Shown here: positions 45,301-55,674 of the stretch, in pieces
How the letters are laid out: each line of letters opens with the position of its first letter
How positions within the stretch are numbered: the stretch's first letter is position 1
From: Bicyclus anynana
Lineage: Eukaryota > Arthropoda > Insecta > Lepidoptera > Nymphalidae
Length of the DNA: 64,000 nucleotides
Assembly (NCBI RefSeq): GCF_947172395.1
Contig: NC_069083.1
Coordinates: 14,912,501 to 14,976,500, forward strand
Direction of reading: 5' to 3'
Made by a program: the position numbers and the translations under genes
The notes under the pieces: generated by a model
The model's database searches: none
The model's input: the letters and a program-made list of their open reading frames with translations, nothing else
What the model was told of the DNA's origin: nothing

Positions 45301-46370
45301 ATTGATTAATCAATATTATGTAGGTACAAACGTTTGATCGACCCAAAATATGCAGATTGATAATTATTTGAAAATTAATGAATATTTATTTAGTACTAGT
45401 GAATATGCATCTTAGCTTCGCTTCGTGAAATGTGATGCCATAACGAGATTAAAACGTCAATTTAGATTACAACCGTAATGTAAGTAATAGTCCGGAATAT
45501 ATAGAACATTTTTCTGCAACAACAACTGATTACTATCAAGTAAATTTTTCGTGAGTAGTTTCATCTCGATGAAGCTTCATCTTTCATCTTTCAAGTTGAT
45601 CAACTTCATCGAGATGATCAACTTTTTTATTTACGAAAATACTTGATTCTGGTAGCTAACTGAGTTACCCGGAAATGAAAATTTCTAAGTGTCGGATCGA
45701 GATAATGTACCTCGCAAATTGTAGGACATTGTGGCTGTTAAGTTGTACAACAATAAAAAGTAACAACTTTTAATAACCTCGTTGTTGATGCAAGTTGGGA
45801 GGAGGGTAGTTTATCAAAAGTTGTTACAAAACAGATGTTTTTTTTACTGTTAATTAATAGTTATTCTTTAATAATTGGATGCAATATTAGCTTTTTAGAA
45901 ACTGGGTGAGAAGGTTTTCTGCCAATCAATGCGTACAGAAGATGTTTATGCGATAATAAATCACGCAAAGATCGAGGTCGCCAATAGTGTGGAGCACAAC
46001 AATACGTTTAAAAAAATAAACATTCTAGATTTTTGTTTCACAAAGAACCGTCTTAAAGATAATAACATGCTCACGCCAACCAGTCAGTATAAAATTTGTT
46101 TAGATAGATGTTCAATATTAGACTCAATCGAGTTCCAATTAATAGATATAACGATCATCTAGTAAATTACCCTTCATTGTCAATTCTATCGCGGAATCCT
46201 AACCGTAGCTGATGGCTTTTTGCCTGTCGAACAATTTGAAGTAATTTCAGTACAAATTTTTTCAAGTAGGTTTTAACTTTGAGCTTACCTATTTACTACG
46301 TTCAAAGAATAGAGGATTATTATTAATAATAAAAAATCACTATTAAAAATTTATAAATAAATCAACCCGC
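42351..46370. other. Gene-free stretch with GC island 3 at 44005-44085
   Basis: No supported gene. Two open stretches (42994-43179 and 45929-46162, plus) have no recognisable domain. 44005-44085 is GC-rich ('gggctccgagccgcgcgcaa'). An inverted repeat 'catctcgatgaag' / 'cttcatcgagatg' lies at 45562-45574 / 45604-45616. Confidence 0.35.
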
Positions 46371-46544
46371 GCTGTGGTACATTGAATACACCGGAGGTCT
46401 GGAACCTCCTCACAATATGCGTCGTCTCAAGAATAACTGCCTTCTGTATCTGACCCTTGCAGCAGTTTAGCAAAAGCTTCTCATGGTGTTGATCGAAGCT
46501 TTTCGTTATAAGACCATTAACTGAAATTATTGAAATAATCAATA

Positions 46545-46995
46545 CTAGCGGACGCCCGCGACTTTGTCCGCGTGAAAATCGATGTACACTTTCAACCCCT
46601 ATTTTACATCCTTCTATTTATATTTTTTCATGTTTATTAAAGTATAATAAATAGTCCACTTATATTACATAATGTACAAAAGGTCGTATATCTGCTAAAA
46701 TATAGAAGATAGTAGATGCTGTCGCAACTTTTTGTAGGAAATGATGTGTTCTTCAAAGTTATAGTGCATTATTTTATTCTAACATCAATAGTTTTTGCAG
46801 CGCACGCAATGTAAACAAAACTTTTGTACACCTTGGATTACATTATTAGAGTTTCAGGAAGGATCCCTAATTTTTTTATAAATATAATATACTATACTAT
46901 AACTGAAAGTATTTTTAAATCGGACCAGTAGTTCCTGAGATTAGCGCGTTCAATCAAACAAACAAACTCTTCAGCTTTATAATATTAGTATAGAT
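46545..46995. repeat. Family B repeat (plus) followed by truncated family A copy (minus)
   Basis: 46545-46860 opens 'gcggacgcccgcgactttgt' and 'tcaacccctattttacatcc' (family B). 46900-46995 is the right third of a reverse family A copy ending 'ataatattagtatagat'. Confidence 0.65.
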
Positions 46996-47106
46996 TAGTA
47001 TAGATAACACAATTTCGGTTGACTATTACTATTAGGTATAGGTATGTTGGCTTATTAGTGGTAGTCCCTCATTTTATATAGTTTTACTTGCATACGTACT
47101 CCTAGT

Positions 47107-47281
47107 TTCATTATTATCAGCCGCTGGACGTCCACTGCTGGACATAGGTCTCCTGCGTGGACTTCCTAACACAACGGTTTCGAGCCGCCAGCATCCAGCG
47201 GCTCCCTGCAACCCGCTCGATGTCCTCGGTCCACCTAGTGGGGGTCGACCAACACTGCGCTTTCCGGTGCGGGGTCGCCAT
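47107..47281 (-). mobile_element. RTE-type LINE C-terminal fragment (family H)
   Basis: Minus-strand frame begins WRPRTGKRSVGRPP, with a frameshift afterwards. Plus strand has 'gctggacgtccactgctgga' and 'gtcctcggtccacctagtgg'. The best-preserved copy in the window. Confidence 0.8.
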
Positions 47282-47834
47282 ACCAATAATCTATGTCTGT
47301 TTCATATACTTCGATGTGATTTCGTTATAAAATAATTTGTGAATGTTCAGTAATTTTCAATTTATTTTAATTAGTAACCACGACTACTAAGATCATTTAA
47401 ATGCCTATGATCAGTGAATGAATGAGCTACGAACAGGTGGTCATTTACTTGTGCCTACTAGCAACTATGCGATTGTTATCAATTAAAACAGCGATTCAAG
47501 TGTATTAGTCATTATACCGTCTGGAGTCTGGATTATAGGACCTAAGCGTCTACATTTTAAAGAACAGTATTAGGTACTATAAATTAATAAAAACACCGTT
47601 CCTTTGAAGAAGTTTATAATAGCTAATGTAGGCTTATTAAATACGCGTAATAATGAATTTTCCTTTAGTATTTTACTAAAAATCTGACCAATTTTGGAGA
47701 CATTATCTCCATAATCTCAACAGCAATAGAACATTTTCTCTCGTGAAGGCGCTCATAATTTATCTAAATAACGCGTACATTGCCTTAAAAACTATAGTCT
47801 GGCAAGTTCGTTGATGACACTCTCATGATATATG

Positions 47835-47960
47835 GGCGACGGGGGGAAAGACTGCGCGGGCGTGAAATCGTGCGTGCGGGAAAGTGAAGTGCAGTCGTGA
47901 GTTTTTCATTCATCGCTATACGCCCCGGCCCGCGCAGACCATCGCGAGTGTTACGAACGA
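47835..47960 (+). promoter_or_regulatory. GC/CpG-rich island 4, candidate promoter
   Basis: 'gcgcgggcgtgaaatcgtgc' followed by 'gtgcagtc|gtgagttttt', a donor-like site at 47897, and then 'cgccccggcccgcgcagacc'. The region could be a TSS with a short non-coding exon of a plus-strand transcript such as the rolling-stone-like gene 7.6 kb downstream. Confidence 0.3.
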
Positions 47961-48654
47961 AGTTGCCAAGTTATATACGATAACATCCATCATCGATGTT
48001 AGCTCTATGTCTTTCATTGACATTCGAAACTACTCCAAAACTCGACACTGATGGGTTTATAATACTCTTGCCTCGTGCTCATGTTTACATTTTTAACAGC
48101 AAACATTTATACGTTTTATATACAAAATCTACGTCATATATAATCAATACTTGTTTCATAACTGATTGTATCATAAACACCGTTGTATTTATTTACGTAT
48201 TCCTGGTGACATGTCCATTAGCTACAATTTGATAAATGTGGATAGGAAAGTCCGAGTACATTTGTTTTGAGAACTGGGTAATGTATCTCAAGCAGTTTAT
48301 TTGTATATTGAATCCGAAACATGAGGTTCAAGTTTTATTAAAAAAAACATCAGTGTTGTTCCTTTTCAAATTCACCCAAAATCTGACATTAATTAGCCAT
48401 TAATTATTTTGATAATAGTGCCAGGGTGCAGGAGTCTTCATCTACATATTATCGATATCCTATCGAATGTTACGCGATACAGCCGTGATGTGTCGTATGT
48501 GTCGTGGTAAAATTGATTGGTTTCTTCACGACATTGAACCGGTTCATTATTGACTTGGCGATACTTTTTTGCAAATAACGTGATAACTTGCCACGGCGGA
48601 AGCCTACCAAACCAAACAAAAGTCAATAATAAAAAAATAGCAAATTCTAAACTT

Positions 48655-48782
48655 ATAGGCCGTACAGACTACTTTAGTATTTTAGTCGAGTACGAACAAT
48701 TTTCGGGCGGTAAATCCAAAAATTGGCCGTACTCGACTAAAATACTAAAGTCCAAGCGACCTTACTTACTAAAGGCCTTAGT
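48655..48782. mobile_element. Foldback element
   Basis: Perfect 23-bp arms: 48671-48693 ('actttagtattttagtcgag' plus tac) and 48729-48751. Outer 'taggccgtac' and 'actaaaggcctta' also partly pair. Shares 'ctactttag' and 'tcgagta' vocabulary with the TIR element at 34031-34540. Confidence 0.7.
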
Positions 48783-49688
48783 CCAATAGTGTATTATCTA
48801 TGCCTAGTCTAACAATGTCTAAAACTGTTTAATATTCAAAGATATATCATGGACAAAATATATCTTACGGTTTTACAATAAATGTCGATTTGAAATTTCC
48901 AAGGGATTATACTCGTATTTATTCATCTATTTCAGATGGTAGGAATGGTAGGGTTCATGTTTCCAAAAATATATTACATACACTCCCCTCTATATCGCCA
49001 TAGGAGAAAAGGCCTATGTCCTGTAGTGGGCCTTCATCTCATTGAAAAGCCTATCATGAAAGCCGTTGCTTTATGCATACACTACATACGTTCAGTATTT
49101 TAATGTTTTCCTTAGCTGACGTTGGTCGGATCGTTTAATATTCCATAACTAAAGCTTGAGCAGGTGGTCAATTGGTAGTATCTATCGGCAACCGCTCAAC
49201 AACAACTGTAACCAATTGACTGCAATTCAAACATTGACATTCACTTGAACTGTCTCGACTCACAATCAACATGTTATGATAGGCTTTGGGCAACGGTCAA
49301 AAGTTGCCTCCTGTGGAAATAAACTCTGATAAATGTAAAACGATCTTGGACAAAAATTAAGTTTGGTTTTGAGAACGAATAAATTCCCTAAAATGTAATA
49401 ATAAAGCATATCTACTAGATGTACTCAATAGCAGGATTGGATTAGGTTGTCTATATTTATAGATAAATAACCTAACATTTTTTTTGAAATACGGTACCTA
49501 CTATGATAATTTAATTACGATGTTCTTATTTTTATTGCATGAAGTTAAAAATCATATTTATCAAGTAATTAAATTAAAATCCGGAATAAATTAAATCTAT
49601 CTGAGATCAAGGACATTAAACTCCCATTGTAAGATAAGGATCAATGATATTAATATAGGATATTAAGAAAAAGGAAGAGATTTTCGTT

Positions 49689-49753
49689 AATAAATCTAAA
49701 ACAAAATACATTTTTATGATATACATAAAAATATATTTTGTTTTAGATTTATT
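49689..49753. repeat. Foldback, 29-bp arms with one mismatch
   Basis: 'aataaatctaaaacaaaata...' (49689-49717) and its inverse (49725-49753), 28 of 29 bases pairing around a 7-nt loop. Surrounding 48790-51117 is otherwise AT-rich with no gene seen. Confidence 0.7.
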
Positions 49754-51118
49754 AAAATACATAGAATACATAATGATTGCGAAACTCTGTAGAACTATTC
49801 ACAAGCGCTAAGCCGATTGCCACTTAAATTGTACACATTGTCATCCGTTTACACTTTATTCCTCGACCTATACAACTATTCAATGGTTAAATTGCATAAT
49901 TCAATATCACATACATTGAAGCATTGTGATCGCTTAGTGTATCTTGATTGCTACACTTTAGCATTGTAGTCTTTCCGCTTTCGACCATTGAACTAAAATT
50001 ACTATCAATTTACCATTCAAGAATCTAGATACCTACTGAAACGGTTACAGACCCCAAGAGATATCTTCGTGGCAATTCAGACTTTGTGGTCCGTCTATAC
50101 CGCCAGCGTTGCACTCTTAACAAAACTTTAATAAAGTATTATTATTCAATAACTTTACGATAATAAATATTCTCGGAAGATCTACGTTGCAGTTTTTATT
50201 AAGTTACGAACATATATTTTTGTGAAAATACACAACATCATGAATTGCGCTATTTGGTAAATAAACAAACCCTTTTGTCGATGCCAAACTTTTATAACAG
50301 TTTCCAGAACCATCAAGCTATTAAAACACGCACAAACACTTTGTTCTTTACAATCCACCTATGGAGAATCATACAAACGTAACATTTTTTTAATTTACAC
50401 AGGGTTTAATCAAAATTTTTAGAAATAAACGAAATTAAACACGAAATTATGCACACAGATTACATTTAAATGTTAATTTGACGTTTCGTCTCTCTAAGGT
50501 TGTGCCAAGTAAAATGGTCACCACAGATTAAAAATGAACGATTTACCGATTGTAAATATCGAATGTATTCCGTTCAGTATCGATATCGTAATATCGCTGT
50601 TTAGTTAGTTACGTACTTATATGTTAAAAAAAGATAATGCGTTGACAAATACTGCCTAAATTTTTTAGTACTCTTTTAATTTATAACAGACAGATACAAG
50701 TGAAAAAAATGTTATTTGATAGGTATTATTTAATATGCAACGGAAAGAGGTAGATAGTTAATATCGCGCGTATTTTGACTGTGTGATTAGTGTTGCCAAC
50801 TTAGAAGTGAGTTTTTAAATAAAGTGTTTTTTTTTACAATTGATATAAAATGTAAACAAACATACCATTTGGATCATCGTCCACATCATTTTGATTTTCA
50901 TTAAATAATATTATAATAAACACATTGTACTTTTACTTATCATCCTGTATAATAAACAAGTTAGAAATTAGTTTCATTAAATTCTAAAATAATTGAATAG
51001 TTTATAGAAATATTTGTATGTACGTAGAATGAAAACGTACGTAAAACTAAAATATTATTCTTTGCATCAGACTTTCATTCAATAGTAAATATAAATATAC
51101 AAGTACAAGATTTGTATA

Positions 51119-52056
51119 TACAGGGTGTGGCCATCATTTTGTAACCAGTGGTTATCTGGCAGTGGTTTTTGTGGCCGCCAAGATCTCCTGATCTGAATCC
51201 TCTCGACTTTTTTTACTGGGGATGTTTAAAAGAAAAGGTCTACAAGACGGAGATAACATCCCTGGAACAATTAAAGGTCCGGATTTTTCAAGCTGCTGAC
51301 GAAATAAAGAGATCTGGCTTTGTACGACGCCTGAAAAGGTCATTCATCCGTCGTTGCAGGGCCTGCATTGCCGCAAATGGCGGCCATTTTGAACATTTAG
51401 TTTAAAATGTAAACTTTTGTGTTTTAGCTTTTTCAATAAAAAAAAATCGTTTTATGTTTTTTATTTATTTTTTAAAACAACCCACACACCCACTGGTAAA
51501 CCTAGTCAACTTAAATTGCAATAGATAATTTGTTTGTGATAGCTTAATAATTTACTTAATAAAAATAAAACAAGGACATGTTCTTGACTATTGCCAATTT
51601 TTTTCGTAAATATCGGGATATGTAATAAGTATTATACCGTTTCGGAATCTGCATTAAGCAAGCATGTTTTTAAGATAATGGGCAAATCAGCTCTAATAGA
51701 GATTTTTTAAACCATATGATGTACAAAATTAACAAACTGAATAATCAATAAGGCTTTTTTGAACTTTCATGTTAATTTTTGCCAAAACTAGAGTAACGAA
51801 TTAGAAATTCCTTATCAATAACAGTAGCACAACTCTTAAGCTATATTATAAAAAAAACAGAAAAAGAAAATTCCAAAATTTGAGATTACTGTAGCAAAAT
51901 TAGTAAGTGAAAGTACCCATTTTTATAAAAACATGACTTAAGCCATTTTTCTCAAAACGAAACTTCAATAAATAAAAAAAAATCTATATTCGAATAGCCC
52001 ATTTGGAGGCTCTTCGGCAGGTACAGGGTTATCCATTATTTACGCCACACCCTGTA
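51119..52056 (+). mobile_element. TIR DNA transposon (Tc1/mariner superfamily) with transposase remnant
   Basis: Ends 'tacagggtgtggc...' and '...gccacaccctgta' are inverted, each next to TA, the superfamily's target site. The element is about 938 bp, shorter than an autonomous element (usually over 1.2 kb). Coding content is confined to the left part, so the 5' part of the transposase gene has been deleted. Confidence 0.8.
51148..51405 (+). pseudogene. Transposase C-terminal fragment (DDE, Tc1/mariner type)
   Basis: Reads WPPRSPDLNPLDFFYWGCLK, then EITSLEQLKVRIFQA and a basic tail ending in ANGGHFEHL. SPDLNPLDFF is the region holding the last catalytic acidic residue of this transposase superfamily; the two earlier acidic residues and the DNA-binding part are absent. 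The frame itself is open to its stop. Confidence 0.85.
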
Positions 52057-52599
52057 TATGTTTGCTTTGTATTTTCGAGAAGGGACGAACAATTTAGCGA
52101 TGAGCAAAAAAAAAATTACTCTGCCGTATCATGAATCACCGTCATTATTATTTTAAATAAAAAGTCCTTCACTTTCAATCCAAACATCATAGGAGATAGT
52201 ACATCGAACATGTTTATGTACTCGAACTTAAACTCAGTTTGGTCTACCAGATACCATACATTTGACATGATGAAATAATAATATATGATATTATGCTCGA
52301 TGGTTAATAATAGATATGCCAATAAATATATCAGAATCCAGAAATTATAAAATTATAAAATTTACGTCATTTTACTTCATAAGTTGACTTTTATCAAATT
52401 TAATTCGATTAGTAGTAGTTAATTCTCGATATAGTTCATCAACGGCCCATCCCTAGGATGACGTCACAACTAATGTCAGTGATGAATACGGCCATATTTG
52501 TTTACAAAAATTTGCAATTCTAAAAAAACGAAGTTTAGATCCAAGAGTCCTTTTTTACGCTGAAAAGATCAGTGTGTGTTACCAGTGATGATACTGTTG

Positions 52600-52865
52600 T
52601 ACTAATTTGGTTGCTAACTATGGGACTCATAATAATGCTCACAGTCACTTAACAGGCGTTGGAATGAGCTATGCTTGGTGTATCCCTGTGGGATCAAAGA
52701 ATAAATACGACGATCCACAGAAGAACACAGCTCAGATTCAGATATTAGGGTGCCTAATTGTCGGGCGATTACTCGCTAGGTGGACTGATGGCATCAAATG
52801 AGTACAAGTCCTAATCCTGTATCCTATATCCAGTAGTGGACGTAAAAAAGCTGAGGATGATGGTG
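52600..52865 (+). mobile_element. RTE-type LINE fragment, strongly decayed
   Basis: 'ttggttgctaactatgggac', 'gttggaatgagctatgcttg' and 'ctaggtggactgatggcatc' follow the order of the better copy at 56728-57036; ends with '(gatgat)' microsatellite. Confidence 0.6.
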
Positions 52866-53624
52866 ATAATGATGATGTTCTCATTCTATTTTATATCGTT
52901 AATCAATTTATGATATTAAAATTTAGAAGTATCATCTCTTCATTAACATACAGGGAAACATTTCCCGGGTCTTCTAGTATTGAATTAATGTTTTCCTTGT
53001 GGATAATTACCATAATCATTACTAACGAGAAAGTATGATTTAACTAAGTAGCTAATGTATCTGAATGCGATGTCTGTTTTTGGAATTATCAGTGTAACGA
53101 AGCTGCGTTCCCAATAAAGTTGTCATTGAACGTCTTTATCGGGAAGCAAAATATATTAGCCATCGGAATTCTGATTAATATGATTTTAATAAAGAAATGC
53201 TTGTTGTGATTACAAGTTCAATATCATTGAGCATAAACATAGACATTAGAATGCAATTAGACAAATATAACATGCAAATTTTTCATGAATGTCATACAAA
53301 ATTGTATTGTTTACCGGGATTGGTGTATTGAAATAAAACTAGAACAAGGTCAACTTGTGTTGTGTTGTTGTTAGGTACTAAAATTATACAAAGTTACATG
53401 ATCTTCATTATTTTATTTTCAACCTTAACATATGAAAAAGTAACCATGTAATTTCTGGACGTTGATAATTTAGAAACTAAATACTAAGTAAGCCGTTTTC
53501 TGATGTAGTCTAAAATAAAAATCAGGTCAACCAGTCTTGCACACTTTAAATAACGTAGGTACTGTGCACGAAAACAATCTAAATGACTATTAAGATACAG
53601 ACTAACATAAAAGATTATTTTTAA

Positions 53625-53997
53625 CTAGCGGACGCCCGCGACTTCGTGTGCGTGGAAATCAATGTAAACTTTCAACCCCTATTTCACCACTTTAGAGGTA
53701 GAATTAAAAAAATCTTGAATCACATTAAATTTCACATTTTTTATGATCAATGACCAATTTTTTTTTAAACTGTAACTCGAATAATGAAGGACTTTCCATA
53801 CAAACTGTCAACCCCTATTTCACTCCCTTCTATTCTATTTATTTTAGGGTCAAAAAGTACCCTATGTTTTGCCCCAAGGTCCCATTTACCATTATACAAA
53901 AATTCATCTTAATCGGTTCAGCCGTTTAGCCGTGAAAAGGTTACAGACAAACAGACAGACAGACAGATTTACTTTGGCATTTTAATATTAATATTGA
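53625..53997 (+). repeat. Interspersed repeat family B, best copy
   Basis: 'ctagcggacgcccgcgactt', 'actttcaacccctatttcac', 'cttaatcggttcagccgttt' and 'agacagacagacagatttac', ending 'tttaatattaatattgatta'. It defines the full layout of family B. Confidence 0.75.
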
Positions 53998-54348
53998 TTA
54001 CAAAAAATTTTGGAAGTAATGGTTTCAGTACCTAGTAGTTGCTAGTTTTCTGGCTTAATATAATTTTGTGGAACAGCAATAGTTATAACAAAAATAATAC
54101 CCAAGTGTTTTTGCGGGCTCTTCTCAAAATAAATTACATTTGGAATCGGCATAGGTTAGGTAGGTACATTTAATTTTAAGTTTACGTCTTGTGTTACCAT
54201 AATAATCTTAAATACGAGTATACATTCGAAATTATTTTCTTACTGAAAAAAATCATTGATTTGAATTATAATTATTTTATTTTGACTTTATATAACCAAC
54301 TTACGAGTATATGAAAAAATTGTAGTGGACGATAAATTTATTTGGATA

Positions 54349-54636
54349 TTAAAGTGCATAGTGGCTGGGTAGCGGATTGCTGTGGCCTGCAGACGGGTGA
54401 CACATTGAAACACACCATTTTCGACCTCCACATATCACACACTCTTCATATAGCCCGTCAGCTAGGGTCAACCAACCTAGGCCAACACTCGACCTTTTGA
54501 CCGCAAGTAGTTCATTGCCTAACGATCTAACCCATACTTGAAGGCACTCGATTCGCGGTGCAGCGCCGTATTTCGAGCACCCACTTGTGGGGGAGCCAGA
54601 AGTTTGCCCACACATAATTTCTGGTATATAAGTCAT
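54349..54636 (-). other. Open stretch of unknown origin (95 codons)
   Basis: GC-richer than its surroundings and open on the minus strand, with several Cys and Trp residues (CVICGGRKWCVSMC). No start context, splice sites or domain I recognise. Most likely a fragment of a mobile element. Confidence 0.2.
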
Positions 54637-55176
54637 AAGTCTACCTCCGTTATTGCCATCAAGAAGAACCTATGCATAAAATAATATCCATAACTTGGCG
54701 TTAATCCCATTGAGTAAAATGAAAATTTATCCTCATCTCAGCAATTTAACTTTGTTGGATAAGTTAGTCAGAAGATCAACCTACGCATTAGCAGCTTTGA
54801 CAAAGTAAAATCCGTAATATAAAAGTACTTCAACGAAGTTTACACTGGATTATTGCTACGAGTAAGATGATATGGAAACGATATCGAATTTACATAAATT
54901 GTTTATTGAGAGAATGATTTTGATGTTACTGACAGATCTTAAGGATACTAAAAACAACGCCCCGCCCCTGTAGCACCAGCGCACTCATCCCATTTGGACT
55001 ATAGCTTATAACACTCATAGGAAACTTTTCAAAATTGGTTTAGCATATCCACAGATTACCCTCTACAACCTTACAAACTTTACCTCATCATATTGATATA
55101 TATAAATTTAATCACCAAATCACATTACATTAATTAAGAGTTTTTAAAGTAGGTTAGGTTATTGTTTACTTATAAT

Positions 55177-55482
55177 CATCATTATCAACCCATATTCGGC
55201 TCACTGCTGAGCTCGAGTCTCCTCTCAGAATGAGAGGGGTGAGGCCAATAGTCCACCACGCTGGCCCAATGCGGATTGGCAGACTTCACACACGCCGAGA
55301 ATTAAGAACATTCTCTGGTATGCAGGTTTCCGCACGATGTTTTCTTTCACCGTTTGAGACACGTGATATTTAATTTTTTAAAATGCACATAACCTTAAAG
55401 TTGGGAGGTGCATGCCCCGGGCCGAATTCTAACGCACACCCTCTGGAATCAGAGGCAGAGGTCATATCCACTGGGCTATCAC
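55177..55482 (-). mobile_element. tRNA-derived SINE (family F), full length with 13-bp target-site duplication
   Basis: Flanked exactly by GTTTACTTATAAT (55164-55176 and 55483-55495). Minus strand reads head 'gtgatagcccagtggatatg', body, 'aaacggtgaaagaaaacatc' and 'ctcattctgagaggagactc', ending in a (GATGAT)-type tail. Inserted about 40 bp upstream of the first supported rolling-stone exon. Confidence 0.9.
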
Positions 55483-55523
55483 GTTTACTTATAATAATAA
55501 CAGTTTATTGTTTTATTCCCTAG

Positions 55524-55674
55524 CAATGAAGAAAACGTGTAAGCCGGCGATGCTGGGCAGAATCTGGCAGGCCAGTAGACGAGCCCTGAACCTGGAACAC
55601 TCGCCTCCTCACGTGTTCGCTTGTTGCCAGTGGCAAGGCGGGACACAGCCGGCTACTTCGTACCTTCTTTATCG
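55524..55674 (+). CDS. Rolling-stone-like exon a (start codon at 55526)
   Basis: Acceptor TTCCCTAG|CA, then ATG and 49 codons ending TCG TAC CTT CTT TAT CG|GTAAGA (phase 2). The Cys/Arg-rich beginning and HSPPHVF-QWQ motif fit the family N-terminus. Confidence 0.85.
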
